Source of the DNA: a bacterium
GTDB lineage: Bacteria > Planctomycetota > Planctomycetia > Planctomycetales > Planctomycetaceae
Length of the DNA: 64,000 bases
Assembly: GCA_016125225.1 (NCBI GenBank)
Contig: WGME01000025.1
Span: 38,110-102,109, forward strand
Direction: 5' to 3'
A program made the translations under genes and the position numbers. Of this stretch, positions 1-9,183 are shown piece after piece. Under the pieces are notes generated by a model that saw only the letters and a program-made list of their open reading frames with translations, was not told where the DNA came from and did not search any database. The first letter of the stretch is position 1; each line of letters begins with the position of its first letter.

Positions 1-18
1 CGCAGGGAAGGGTCTCGC

Positions 19-765
19 ATGTCTGACGGATCAGCCGCTCCGAAAAAACGACGGGTGGTGCTCAAACTGAGTGGCGAAAGCTTCTGCCGCAGTGGCGAGA
101 TGGGCATCAGCCTGTCGGAACTTTCGATCATCTGTGAACAGATCAAGGCGGTGGTCGCCCATGACGTGGAACTTGCCATCGTTTGTGGCGGCGGCAATAT
201 TCTCCGCGGTAAAGAGTTTTCGGCGGTCAATTCCACCATTGTCGCCTCCACGGCCCATTACATGGGGATGCTCGCGACGGTGATCAATGCCCTCGCCTTG
301 CAAGACGCCTTGGAAGCCTGTGGTGTTTCGACCCGCGTGCAGAGTGCCATTCGCATGGAAGGGGTGGCGGAACCGTTTATCCGTCGGCGTTGCATTCGGC
401 ATCTCCAGAAGGGCCGCGTGGTGATTCTCGCTGCGGGAACCGGTAGCCCATTCGTCACCACCGATACCGCCGCCGCTTTGCGAGCCCGGGAACTGGATGC
501 CGAACTGCTGGTGAAAGCCACCCGTGTCGATGGCGTGTACTCGGCCGATCCGCTGAAGAACCCGCATGCCGTTCGGTATACGGAAATCTCGTATCAGGAC
601 GTGCTGCGACAGAACCTGCAAGTGATGGACGCCACGGCGATTCATCATTGCCTGGAACACAACATCCCCATCGTGGTCCTCAATTACCAGAAGCCCGGCA
701 ACATCGAGCGGGCCATCGCCGGTGAACGCCTCGGCACTCGGGTGAGCGCCAATCCGGCGACATGA
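19..765 (+). CDS. pyrH: UMP kinase
   Basis: Phosphorylates UMP to UDP with ATP in the cytoplasm, the step that feeds UTP and CTP synthesis. Visible: the N-terminal VVLKLSGES nucleotide-binding strand, the CGGGNILRG glycine loop, the [18 protein letters not shown] helix typical of bacterial hexameric PyrH, and the [19 protein letters not shown] loop before the [13 protein letters not shown] segment. At 248 residues it has the usual family length. A strong Shine-Dalgarno (GGGAAGGG) lies just upstream of the ATG. It is followed by frr in the same direction, the normal tsf-pyrH-frr order, so the window probably starts just after tsf (inferred). Confidence 0.97.
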   Translation: MSDGSAAPKKRRVVLKLSGESFCRSGEMGISLSELSIICEQIKAVVAHDVELAIVCGGGNILRGKEFSAVNSTIVASTAHYMGMLATVINALALQDALEACGVSTRVQSAIRMEGVAEPFIRRRCIRHLQKGRVVILAAGTGSPFVTTDTAAALRARELDAELLVKATRVDGVYSADPLKNPHAVRYTEISYQDVLRQNLQVMDATAIHHCLEHNIPIVVLNYQKPGNIERAIAGERLGTRVSANPAT

Positions 766-869
766 GTTGTCGCTGCGAGGCGACCGTCGAGCGCTCGGTT
801 CCACCTCGCGGCGAATTCGGATACCCTGCATGACTGGTGGATCTGGAATTTCGGCTGAAGGCACGCAGC

Positions 870-1430
870 ATGACTCCTGAAGAAATTTTGTTCGACGCGG
901 AAGAACGCATGGAGAAGGCGGCGGATGTCGTCCAGCACCAGTATCAGGGCTTGCGAACAGGCCGTGCCAACCCTGGCCTGGTCGATTCCATCCGAGTCGA
1001 TTACTACGGTTCGCCGACACCGCTCAAACAAGTGGCGACCATCAGTGTGCCGGAACCGCAGCAGATTCTGATTCGCCCGTTCGATGCCGGGACGATCGGC
1101 GAAATTTCGAAAGCGATTCAGGCGAGCGATGTCGGGCTGGCCCCGAATTCCGATGGCCGCGTGATCCGCTTGAATGTCCCCGCACTTTCGACAGAACGCC
1201 GCAAGCAACTGGTTGCTCGCGTGAAAGATCTGGCAGAAGAAGCTCGCGTATCGATCCGCAACATCCGCCGCGATGCCAACAAGCATGCCGATCAGTTGCT
1301 AAAAGACAAGTTGCTGAGTGAAGACCTGCATGTAGGCCTGAAGGACGACATTCAGGAATTGACCAAGAAGTTCGAAGGCAAAGTCAATTCGCTCGCCGAG
1401 TCCAAAGAGACGGAAGTGATGGAACAGTAG
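870..1430 (+). CDS. frr: Ribosome-recycling factor
   Basis: With EF-G splits the post-termination ribosome into subunits. The sequence shows the family signature LRTGRANPGLVDSIRVDYYG, then STERRKQLVARVKDLAEEARVSIRNIRRD, the long helices of the tRNA-mimic three-helix bundle. I place the start at the ATG at 870, giving 186 residues, the normal RRF length; the frame is open upstream to a GTG at 837, which would add eleven unconserved residues. It lies about 100 bp downstream of pyrH and is probably cotranscribed with it. Confidence 0.96.
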   Translation: MTPEEILFDAEERMEKAADVVQHQYQGLRTGRANPGLVDSIRVDYYGSPTPLKQVATISVPEPQQILIRPFDAGTIGEISKAIQASDVGLAPNSDGRVIRLNVPALSTERRKQLVARVKDLAEEARVSIRNIRRDANKHADQLLKDKLLSEDLHVGLKDDIQELTKKFEGKVNSLAESKETEVMEQ

Positions 1431-1433
1431 TCG

Positions 1434-1526
1434 AGGGCCAAGGGCTGAGTGCTAAGAGCTGAGGGCAGGGAACTGGAACTCTCTCAGCACAGCCACTTGG
1501 CACTCATCTCTTATCACTTGGCCCTT
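1434..1526. repeat. Imperfect inverted repeat (AGGGCCAAG family)
   Basis: The arm beginning AGGGCCAAG at 1435 and running through TGCTAAGAGCTGAG is matched, inverted, by CTCATCTCTTATCACTTGG plus CCCT ending at 1526; the left arm carries an extra GGCTGAG. It fills the gap between convergent frr and the membrane-protein gene, ending at the stop codon of the latter, so it could act as a bidirectional terminator (inference). One of many unrelated intergenic dyads in this window. Confidence 0.7.
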
Positions 1527-1932
1527 ATGAATACGCATGGCCCATCGGGACGATTCCGCTGGCAAACCAGATGGCCCAGCCGGCGATCCACAGAAAGTAT
1601 TTCATCCCTTGTGCGAGGGGATGCTTCGGCCAGGGTAACACTTGGGCCGCGATGCCGATGAGCAGGAATGGTGCAGTGAAGGCGGCAACCTGCCATGAAA
1701 TCTCCATGCAGCAGCCCTGACCGCCGCGACTGATGCCCCCGATAAGCGGGCCAGTCACGCTCAGGAGGGTGCTGATGACTACCATGCGTTGATGGTCCGG
1801 TCCCTCATCCAGGCCACGGTCCACAACGTAATAAACCAGCGTGGTCCAGAAGATCCACAAGATCAGGAACGTCCAGAGATGAAATGCCGTCCAGACGGAT
1901 GATCTGGTCGGCTGGGCAATCGTTGCGAGCAT
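1525..1932 (-). CDS. Small multi-pass membrane protein, unknown function
   Basis: About 135 residues with three to four hydrophobic segments (FHLWTFLILWIFWTTLVYYVV, LLSVTGPLIGGI, VAAFTAPFLLIGIAAQVL, YFLWIAGWAIWFASGIV), so probably an inner-membrane protein. No family recognised. I start it at the ATG at 1932 because AAGGGA lies six bases upstream; an earlier ATG at 1965 overlaps the upstream stop codon as ATGA and would add eleven residues. It directly follows the acyltransferase-like gene and is almost certainly in the same transcript, which suggests a joint role in lipid or envelope modification (inference). Confidence 0.75.
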   Translation of the reverse strand: MLATIAQPTRSSVWTAFHLWTFLILWIFWTTLVYYVVDRGLDEGPDHQRMVVISTLLSVTGPLIGGISRGGQGCCMEISWQVAAFTAPFLLIGIAAQVLPWPKHPLAQGMKYFLWIAGWAIWFASGIVPMGHAYS

Positions 1933-1961
1933 AAGGCATCCCTTCGGACAGACTGGGCAGA

Positions 1962-3323
1962 TCATTCACCATCGTGTTTTGATGGCGGCGCGTTAATCTC
2001 TGTCCAACGCATCAAGGTTGCCCGAAATTGTTCGAGGAGGGTAACGGTTTCCGCCTGCGTCAAACGGCGGTCGTCCCAGTTCCAGCTAATGGTCATGCGA
2101 CCTGCCGTCGTAGCAACACCGAGTGAAATCGCGGTGAACGGCCGTAAGGGGGGCCAGAATTCCAGTAGCTCGGGGCGCAGGCCGGGTTGATTTAAGGGCC
2201 AGCCTGCTACTGACCAGGGTTCTCCGAGATTGCTGAGCACAGCCGTTGTCGTAGCCCGATCCTGGGGTTGTAGCCACTTCATGTTGCCAAACCAGCGGCG
2301 CGACCAATCGAGAATTCGTAAGAACGTGCGACCAGCCTTCCAGCGCTTGCACAGCGACAATTCCAGATGCACTGACCAGAGCAACCAGCGGTCATTCAAG
2401 CTCCCCGGCCGGCGATCGAGAAACAGCATGCCTACCTGATTGGCCACCAGGTCTTTCGTCAATTCCCCCTCGCGCAGGCTTTTCGGAAACATGATGCGAA
2501 TGGGCTTGCGAGTTTCTGGAGATTGCAATGCCACCAGTGATTGATGCACCACGCGAAACAATGCCGTCGCCATCAGATCGTTCAGCGTCACCCCCAGCCG
2601 GCGTGATGTGTTCAGTAACTCTCTGGTTTCCGCCGCCGTGAACGTCAGACTCAACTCCGCCGGAGTGGACTTTTCCCCGGCAATAACGGCGGACGTTTGT
2701 CCTAAGGTGGCAGGGCGATGTGACACGTATTCGAGCAGGCCCGCGGCCCCGAGAATATCGTATGGACCATGCAGCCAGCGTTGCCAGGCCGTACAGGGCG
2801 GCCCCCCTCGCTGCTCCAGAGCCGACAGCGAAACAGAGACCGGCGGGGGCGAAGTGAGCGCGAAGTAGCGCTGCATCACTTTCGCAAGCCAGCCGAAAAT
2901 GCCCAGTGCATCACTGATGACATGATGACATTGCAAAGTGATGATCACGGTTTCGGCGGTCTGATTGATCCAGCAGTGCAGTCCTGGTTGCTGTTGCAGA
3001 TCGATGCGTGGAGTCTTGGTCCGGCATGGGGCCGGCTCAAACCGCAGCATCTCCTGAGTCGCCGTTCCCGCCACCAGTTCCCAGGACTCCCCGTCCGTTC
3101 GCCGCAAGCGGGCGGTCAGGAACGGCTGCGTCTCGACCAGTTGCCAGAAACTTTCCGACCACCGCGATTGATCGAGTTGGCCCGCCAGAGTCACCCGGAA
3201 CCAGAATTCCATGGGATATTCGGCGTGGTCATCTGCCCGGAGAAACTCTTCGAAGTTGGTTAATTGCAAAGACCACGTTGATTGTGCATCCGGTGCCGCG
3301 GTGTTGACCACAATGACTTCCAT
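1962..3323 (-). CDS. Condensation/acyltransferase-fold protein (HHxxxD)
   Basis: Probable acyl-transfer enzyme of the chloramphenicol-acetyltransferase/condensation superfamily. The catalytic motif is CHHVISDALG near residue 130 (HHxxxD), and the two-lobed layout (N-lobe with the motif, C-lobe with TLNDLMATALFRVVH and an 'SLGVAT' segment replacing DFGWG) fits WS/DGAT, PapA and stand-alone condensation domains. Length 453 matches. No carrier-protein or adenylation domain is attached or nearby, so a non-ribosomal peptide role is unlikely and a lipid or glycolipid acyltransferase is more plausible (inference). First gene of a two-gene unit with the small membrane protein. Confidence 0.75.
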   Translation of the reverse strand: MEVIVVNTAAPDAQSTWSLQLTNFEEFLRADDHAEYPMEFWFRVTLAGQLDQSRWSESFWQLVETQPFLTARLRRTDGESWELVAGTATQEMLRFEPAPCRTKTPRIDLQQQPGLHCWINQTAETVIITLQCHHVISDALGIFGWLAKVMQRYFALTSPPPVSVSLSALEQRGGPPCTAWQRWLHGPYDILGAAGLLEYVSHRPATLGQTSAVIAGEKSTPAELSLTFTAAETRELLNTSRRLGVTLNDLMATALFRVVHQSLVALQSPETRKPIRIMFPKSLREGELTKDLVANQVGMLFLDRRPGSLNDRWLLWSVHLELSLCKRWKAGRTFLRILDWSRRWFGNMKWLQPQDRATTTAVLSNLGEPWSVAGWPLNQPGLRPELLEFWPPLRPFTAISLGVATTAGRMTISWNWDDRRLTQAETVTLLEQFRATLMRWTEINAPPSKHDGE

Positions 3324-4145
3324 GCGGGGAACTGGGGTGCCTATTCCAGCGTTTTCTGGGAAAGTTGGCTACTGCTGTCGGCCAGTAAAATTGCACGGCT
3401 CCGCGCTCGCATGGAATTATCGTCAAAGACAGAGTCTCTTGTGACGTGTTGGTGGATGTACTCAGGTCAGTGGGGAGAACATCGATTTCCCCGAGGGATT
3501 CCGACCTTCCGCAAGCGAGTCACTCCCTCATCTGTTGCGGACCGGACGACTGTGGCGGGCCAATTCTTTCGCCACGGTTGACCCTGTAGAGGGGCATGGT
3601 ACGATCAAAGAAGCGCGACAAAGGCGGTCCGTCCGGGTCAACTTCGTCGCCTGACAAGCCCTTCACAACCAGTCGAGAAGTCGGCGGCGGCCAGCGTCTC
3701 CTGCTCATCGGTCTGGAACGAGCTTTCGATTTCCTGGGGAGTTTGCCTGGCAGACCGCGGGAATCGGGCATGTGTTGGCGTTTCGAGTCTTAATGTTTGA
3801 TCGGGTCGATCAGGATGTTTTCTGTCTGGCACGGGCTGATGTGGTTCTGGCTGCGTTTCCGCAGTCACCATGTCGTGCCGGTTGCCGTACCGGTGCAGCT
3901 GACGGAACCGACGGCCACAAATGGACTTACCCCTGTGGTAGGTCGCGTGGCTCGGGTCTCCTCGCCGCACGGTTGGACTGTGGCAGCCCGCTGCCGCGGC
4001 CCCGCACCTCCTGAAGACCGTGGTCTTGTCATGCGACCGACGTGGCCCGCACCGAGCTTGTTCTCCCACCGATGGCCAGCCCCAAACGGGCGTGGTCTGC
4101 TGCGGAAACCATAAATTCTCGTCGAAGCAACATCGGGTCCATTTC
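3324..4145. other. Gene-free 820-bp stretch upstream of rny
   Basis: No convincing gene. Short open frames occur on both strands (the longest is 178 codons on the minus strand) but have no recognisable motifs, strong ribosome sites or family likeness. A sigma70-like promoter is visible at 3578-3605. The stretch may be a long rny leader, a non-coding RNA or a decayed gene; I cannot decide. RNase P RNA, tmRNA and SRP RNA consensus segments were looked for and not seen. Confidence 0.5.
3578..3605 (+). promoter_or_regulatory. Sigma70-like promoter candidate
   Basis: TTGACC at 3578-3583, 16-bp spacer, TACGAT at 3600-3605. If used, transcription would start about 530 bp before rny and run through the gene-free stretch, giving a long leader or a separate small RNA. 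Assigned by eye. Confidence 0.4.
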
Positions 4146-5687
4146 ATGTCCGACATCATGATTCCACTGATCACCCTTGTGGTGGGCGGTGCGCTCGGTT
4201 ATTTCGCGGAACGTGCCATTCGCGGACGTGCCTTTAAAACGCGGGATGATCTGCTGCAGGAAGCCCAGCGCGACGCGGACAACATCAAGAAAACTGCCGA
4301 GCTGACCGCCAAGGAAGAACTTCTCAAACGCCGGGAAGACGCCGAACGCGATCTGCTGGCTACCCGCGAAGAACTTCGCCAGCACGAACGCCATCTCGAT
4401 AAACGGGAATCGTCGCTGGAAGAACTGCAGGAAGGCATCATCAAACGAGAACGCATGCTGGAAACGACCCAGCAGAAGCTGACCGACCGCTCCAAAGCCG
4501 TCGAAGCCCGCGAACGCGAACTCGACCGAATGCTGAAGCAGGAACAGGAACAGCTCTTTCAGATCAGCGGGCTCGATAAGCAGGCCGCTACCGGCATGCT
4601 GCTCGATCGACTCGAAAATCAGCTCAGCACTGAAACGGGCGCGCTCATCATCAAGCATGAGCAGGATCTCAAGATGCGCAGCGAACAGATGGCGCGAGAG
4701 ATCATCGGCATGGCGATTCAACGCTATGCGTCGGCGCATACATCCGAAGCCACGATTTCTTCGATCGATATTCCCAGCGATGAAATGAAGGGTCGCATCA
4801 TCGGCCGCGAAGGTCGCAACATTCGGGCCTTCGAAAAAGCCACCGGCGTCGATGTGATTGTTGATGATACCCCCGGCGTGGTTGTGGTCTCTGCGTTCGA
4901 TAGTGTCCGTCGTGAAGTCGCCCGGCAGTCACTCAACAAGCTGATTCAGGATGGCCGTATTCATCCCACCCGGATTGACGAAGTGGTGGCTGAAACGCAG
5001 AAGGAAATGGATTCGTTCATCCGTAAGCAGGGGATTGAAGCGGCTCAGGAAGCGGGGGTTCCGAACCTTCACGAAAAGCTTCTCGACCTGATGGGCCGCC
5101 TCTACTTCCGTACCAGCTACAGCCAGAACGTGTTGCGTCACTCCATCGAAGTGGCCCACCTGACCGCACTTATGGCCGAGCAGTTGGGTCTTGATGCCCG
5201 ACTCGCTCGTCGCTGCGGCTTCCTGCACGATATCGGCAAAGCCGCTGACCACGAGATGGAAGGGGGCCACCCCGCAGTCGGTGCTGAGTTGCTCAAGCGC
5301 TACGGTGAAAAAGTGGAAGTGGTGCACGCGGCCGGTGGGCATCACGACGACATTCGTGTCGATTACATCTACACCGTGCTGGTGGCGGCAGCGGATGCCT
5401 GTTCGGCATCACGTCCCGGTGCCCGCCGTGAAACTCTCGAAAAATACATTCGCCGTCTCGAAGAACTCGAAGCGATTGCGTGTGGCTTTCCCGGTGTTGA
5501 GCAAGCCTATGCCGTGCAGGCCGGGCGGGAAATTCGCGTGGCGGTTGATCCCACGGAGATCACCGACCGCGAAGCCGCCAAAATGTGCCGTGACATCGCC
5601 ACGGCCATCGAACAGAGCCTGACCTATCCCGGCGAAGTGAAAGTCACGGTGCTGCGAGAAACCCGCGTCGTGGAATACGCCCGGTAA
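4146..5687 (+). CDS. rny: Ribonuclease Y
   Basis: Membrane-anchored endoribonuclease that starts mRNA decay in bacteria lacking or supplementing RNase E. Domain order is typical: N-terminal transmembrane segment ([17 protein letters not shown]), a long charged coiled coil to about residue 195, a KH RNA-binding domain ([20 protein letters not shown]), then an HD domain with [18 protein letters not shown] and GGHHDD metal ligands. Starting at the ATG at 4146 gives 513 residues, the usual length; the frame is open further upstream but that part is unlike the family. Confidence 0.95.
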   Translation: MSDIMIPLITLVVGGALGYFAERAIRGRAFKTRDDLLQEAQRDADNIKKTAELTAKEELLKRREDAERDLLATREELRQHERHLDKRESSLEELQEGIIKRERMLETTQQKLTDRSKAVEARERELDRMLKQEQEQLFQISGLDKQAATGMLLDRLENQLSTETGALIIKHEQDLKMRSEQMAREIIGMAIQRYASAHTSEATISSIDIPSDEMKGRIIGREGRNIRAFEKATGVDVIVDDTPGVVVVSAFDSVRREVARQSLNKLIQDGRIHPTRIDEVVAETQKEMDSFIRKQGIEAAQEAGVPNLHEKLLDLMGRLYFRTSYSQNVLRHSIEVAHLTALMAEQLGLDARLARRCGFLHDIGKAADHEMEGGHPAVGAELLKRYGEKVEVVHAAGGHHDDIRVDYIYTVLVAAADACSASRPGARRETLEKYIRRLEELEAIACGFPGVEQAYAVQAGREIRVAVDPTEITDREAAKMCRDIATAIEQSLTYPGEVKVTVLRETRVVEYAR

Positions 5688-5693
5688 ACGGAT

Positions 5694-5826
5694 TCGCGAG
5701 CGAGGGGCGTGAGCCCCCTGATTGTGTGTCGAAAACAGACACTCTGTAAGCATTCGCAAGAGAAGCATTCGCGAGCAACCCGGACGTGGGACGACCATTC
5801 AGGGGGCTCACGCCCCCCGCTCGCGG
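5694..5826. repeat. Inverted repeat, GGGGCGTGAGCCCC family
   Basis: Left arm about 5694-5721 (core GAGGGGCGTGAGCCCCCTGA) and right arm about 5799-5826 (core TCAGGGGGCTCACGCCCCCC) are near-perfect inverted copies of some 26 bp, separated by about 77 bp. Each arm also contains its own small dyad. It fills the gap between convergent rny and the TAT-exported protein gene. A diverged copy of the right arm lies at 50645-50674 inside the Lhr gene. Confidence 0.85.
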
Positions 5827-5829
5827 GTT

Positions 5830-6894
5830 TTACGCCGCGCGCCATTCTTCCGGGTATTGGTCGCTCGGGGCGATGGCGACGATGCGTTCCGATGTCAGGA
5901 TGGCATCCACCAGATCGCGTGGGTATTCCTTGCGGCGCGTCTTTTGGGGCTGCAGGCCGAGATCGAGCCAATCTTTCTCGGCCGTGACGCGCGATTCGAG
6001 GTGGAACAAGTTTGACGGGGACGTTTCGGTGATGAACCAGCCGTAGTCTCGCAAAGCGACGGCGAGAATTTTGGCAGTCTCACGCGTGCGCAACGTCAGT
6101 TCTTGCGGCAGGGAATTCAGCCAGACATCAATCTCCTGGTCGGTCACTCGCAAGGCAAACCGGGTTCCCGCGGGAATACCGGCTTTGGCTCCGTGTGGGA
6201 ATTCGGCCTTAAGAGCCGGGGCCACGAATTCGCTGCCGGAGATGTTGGGGACCGACATCGACAAGGCGTGTTCAATCACACCGGCTTGTACTTCCTCAGG
6301 TCGCACCAGTCCCGCCAGAAAAGGTAGGCCCGAGCCGCGTGATCCCAGAAACCCGTCCTCTTTCGTCCGGTAGTCGCCGGAGACCATATTGGCGTGAGCC
6401 GCATTAATGACCTGCAGCCGATAATCGACTTTATCAAGATCCCATTCCAGGCCGTTTTGGGCATCGAGCACGATCAGCGCTGCTTCAGGCCCAGCGGCGG
6501 GTTTCCAGGCGGGGTTCCAGGGCATTTTTCCCACCAGATTCGTGGGCCAGAAAACCTTGATGGGAGTCGGCCCTAAACTGGTCGCGGCATCGTGCACCGG
6601 ATAGGTATGCGTATCGATGGTCACCTGAAACCGGCTGGTGCGAAGACCGCGATCATCCAGAAACATACTCCCGACCAGTCGCTTCGAATCCGGATGCTGC
6701 GGCAGATGTTCAACCCGCACATTCCAGGGCGCTTTCGGTCCGAAGGGGCGCAGTCGTGGCTGTTCCGCCTCGGCCGGTTGGGCCAGTAACGGCCGCCCCG
6801 TCAGTATCCCCAAACTCGATATCGCACCAGCTATAAAAGCGCGCCGCGAACGTTGTCTTGCTGTCGTTCTGTGCGTGATATCTGTTCGATCCAT
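5830..6894 (-). CDS. TAT-exported protein of unknown function
   Basis: About 354 residues. The N-terminus carries a twin-arginine signal (RQRSRRAFIAGAISSLGILTG followed by an alanine-rich cleavage region), so it is probably exported folded. The mature part has segments such as TYPVHDAATSLGPTPIKVFWPTNLVG and RVTDQEIDVWLNSLP but no catalytic motif or family that I recognise; a carbohydrate-binding or lectin-like role is possible, nothing more. I start it at the ATG at 6894 rather than the TTG at 6918. It is convergent with rny and separated from it by an inverted repeat. Confidence 0.8.
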   Translation of the reverse strand: MDRTDITHRTTARQRSRRAFIAGAISSLGILTGRPLLAQPAEAEQPRLRPFGPKAPWNVRVEHLPQHPDSKRLVGSMFLDDRGLRTSRFQVTIDTHTYPVHDAATSLGPTPIKVFWPTNLVGKMPWNPAWKPAAGPEAALIVLDAQNGLEWDLDKVDYRLQVINAAHANMVSGDYRTKEDGFLGSRGSGLPFLAGLVRPEEVQAGVIEHALSMSVPNISGSEFVAPALKAEFPHGAKAGIPAGTRFALRVTDQEIDVWLNSLPQELTLRTRETAKILAVALRDYGWFITETSPSNLFHLESRVTAEKDWLDLGLQPQKTRRKEYPRDLVDAILTSERIVAIAPSDQYPEEWRAA

Positions 6895-7266
6895 GCTGAT
6901 TGTTCCGGACGCTGTCAAATCTGCGAACTAGCGCAGCATAGTCTGATGTATACCACCGCTGACAGACCAATCGGGACGAGACGCTTTGAAGAGTCGGAAA
7001 TTCCCGTGCTGTCTGAACTTGAATACTTCTGGCTGAATTCTGAGAGATTTCCGGCAATAGCCGCCGAAGTTCATGGGAATCGGCAGATTGCTCTGGACAC
7101 GTTGGCCCTCCGAGAACTATATCCCCGCCTCTCTTTCCAAGCCTATCACCAATGTTACAGCACAGTCCGGTGAACTGGTCCCTACCATCACCACCGGGCG
7201 CGTCTGCGCGTCTGCTCTGACACTAAAGACACAGGTTGCATTGTGGGAAAACAGCCGGGGGTATCC
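6895..7266. other. Divergent intergenic region
   Basis: Some 370 bp between two divergently transcribed genes, expected to hold both promoters. An open frame on the plus strand (6853-7173) has no recognisable content and overlaps the 5' end of the minus-strand gene. No clear promoter pair, operator or RNA structure was picked out. Confidence 0.4.
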
Positions 7267-9183
7267 ATGCTGACGGTGGGGACTTCAATGCCGTCTCGTC
7301 GACATTCGCAGCCGTGGCGAGCACGGGGGGCCATGGGCATTCGCTTTGCCAAATTGTTCCCCGTCTATATCGGTCTCTATGCGGCATCTTTGACCTTCTC
7401 GATGCTGTTGCGGCACGACTTTCAACCCAGCCCGATCACGCTGCGCGATTTTCCGAGCAAGCTGGCCGTGGCCCTCACCGTCAAAATGCTGGTCTTCGTG
7501 GCTTCGCGTGAATGGCTGAGGCGTCATCGGCATACTTCACTGCAAGACATGCTGCACGTGGTGGTGACCGCTTCGATCAATCTCACCCTGTTGTTTGGAC
7601 TTTACTTCATCAGCGGTGGTCCGCTCACTCCCGGTCGTTCGACATTGATCATCGATGCCGTGCTGTCGGTAGTCGGCGTGATGGGGTTACGCGCCGGATT
7701 GCGGTTATGGTCGCGCCGCGAAGGCTCTCTATCACGGAAGCGGCCACTCGAACGGACGTTGGTATTCGCCAATGAAAAAACGGCCGCGAAGATGTGTCGG
7801 ATGTTGTCATCGACCCGATCCAACTTGAAAGTCGTCGGCATTTACGATGTCACCTGCCATGCTCAGCAATTCCTGGTGCAGGGTGTTCCGCTGATGGGGC
7901 CACCAGAGTCATTAGAACAAGCCGCACGAGTAGTGCGTGCTTCGGTCGTACTGGTTCCAGCGAGTACTCCAGGTCGACAATTGCGGGACATCTTCAATGC
8001 CTGTGCCCCGGTGAATCTCGAAGTTCGCATGATGCCGCTGGTGGAAGAACTCGTGGAAGGCCGGTTCAAACTGGGCCCCCGCGATATCGAGATTTCCGAC
8101 CTGTTGCGACGGGAACCCAATCAACTCGACATGGCCAGCATCTGCGGTTATGTCACGAATCAAACCGTGCTGGTAACCGGTGCGGCGGGGAGTATCGGCA
8201 GTGAACTCTGTCGGCAACTCCGGGCGCTCAAGCCCGCCCGTTTGATTCTGCTCGATCAATCGGAAAGTGGCATCTTCGGCGTCGAACAAGAGTTTCTGCA
8301 GAAACCAGTTCCCGAGGTTGAACTCGATTATGTGATTGCCGACATCTGCGATGAAGCGACCATTCACCAGGTGATTGGTGATCTGCGTCCTGATCTCATC
8401 TTCCATGCGGCGGCTTACAAGCATGTGCCCTTGATGGAGCACAACCCGCGTGAAGCCGTACGGAACAATATCATTGGGACCAAGACCGTGGCCGATGCCG
8501 CATTGGCCCACGGCGTGAAACGGTTCGTGTTGATTTCCACCGATAAAGCCGTGCGACCGTCGAGCCTGATGGGTTCCACCAAGCTGATGGCCGAGCGCTG
8601 TATTCATGCCTTGCATGGCCGTGGCGAGACGGAATTCCTCGCCGTGCGATTTGGCAATGTCCTCAACTCTGCGGGGAGTGTGGTGCCGACATTCCGGGCG
8701 CAGATTCAAGCGGGCGGGCCGATCACGGTCACGCATCCCGATATGGAACGTTACTTCATGACCATTCCCGAAGCGGTGCAACTGGTGTTGCAGGCGGGGG
8801 CGATTGGTCAATCGGGCGATGTGCTCATTCTCGATATGGGCGAACCAGTCAAGATCGTCGATCTGGCAAAGGACATGATTCTGCTGTCAGGGCTGCGATT
8901 TCCCGAAGATATCGATATCGCGTTTTCTGGCATTCGTCCTGGGGAAAAATTGCGGGAAGAACTGTTCTACGAAACGGAAAATGGTTCCGAACGCATTCAC
9001 GACAAGATCTTCCGCTGTGTTCCCCCGGCGACTCCCTATGCCACGCTGATGACTCAGGTGGCCGGCCTCCGCAAGCAACTGCATGCCCCGCCACAGCAAC
9101 TGAAAGTGGCGCTCAAAGAGGCCGTCCAAGTGTGGGTCGATGACTTCGGTCAGGTGGATAAGCAGCAATCGCGGGCCGCTTAA
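7267..9183 (+). CDS. Nucleotide-sugar 4,6-dehydratase, membrane type (CapD/WbpM/FlaA1)
   Basis: Large membrane-bound dehydratase/epimerase that makes a UDP-4-keto-6-deoxy sugar for surface polysaccharide or glycan synthesis. Order: about four N-terminal transmembrane segments, a CoA-binding-like Rossmann domain (RTLVFANEKTAAKM...), then an extended SDR domain with NAD motif VTGAAGSIGSELC near residue 303, HAAAYKHVPLME, and SLMGSTK, the MxxxK form replacing YxxxK typical of this subfamily. Starts at ATG 7267; GTG 7243 and ATG 7291 are alternatives. Its TAA overlaps the stop codon of the convergent DsbD-like gene by four bases. The sulfotransferase and glycosyltransferase further on may act in the same glycan pathway (inference). 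Confidence 0.92.
   Translation: MLTVGTSMPSRRHSQPWRARGAMGIRFAKLFPVYIGLYAASLTFSMLLRHDFQPSPITLRDFPSKLAVALTVKMLVFVASREWLRRHRHTSLQDMLHVVVTASINLTLLFGLYFISGGPLTPGRSTLIIDAVLSVVGVMGLRAGLRLWSRREGSLSRKRPLERTLVFANEKTAAKMCRMLSSTRSNLKVVGIYDVTCHAQQFLVQGVPLMGPPESLEQAARVVRASVVLVPASTPGRQLRDIFNACAPVNLEVRMMPLVEELVEGRFKLGPRDIEISDLLRREPNQLDMASICGYVTNQTVLVTGAAGSIGSELCRQLRALKPARLILLDQSESGIFGVEQEFLQKPVPEVELDYVIADICDEATIHQVIGDLRPDLIFHAAAYKHVPLMEHNPREAVRNNIIGTKTVADAALAHGVKRFVLISTDKAVRPSSLMGSTKLMAERCIHALHGRGETEFLAVRFGNVLNSAGSVVPTFRAQIQAGGPITVTHPDMERYFMTIPEAVQLVLQAGAIGQSGDVLILDMGEPVKIVDLAKDMILLSGLRFPEDIDIAFSGIRPGEKLREELFYETENGSERIHDKIFRCVPPATPYATLMTQVAGLRKQLHAPPQQLKVALKEAVQVWVDDFGQVDKQQSRAA

Noticed and set aside
31..1020. 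329-codon minus-strand frame over pyrH/frr
   Set aside because: Antisense of pyrH and frr, no domain or ribosome site.
3638..4174. 178-codon minus-strand frame upstream of rny
   Set aside because: No start signal, family likeness or hydrophobic/charged pattern; overlaps the rny start.
6853..7173. 106-codon plus-strand frame before the dehydratase gene
   Set aside because: Overlaps the start of the TAT-protein gene antisense, no ribosome site or family likeness.
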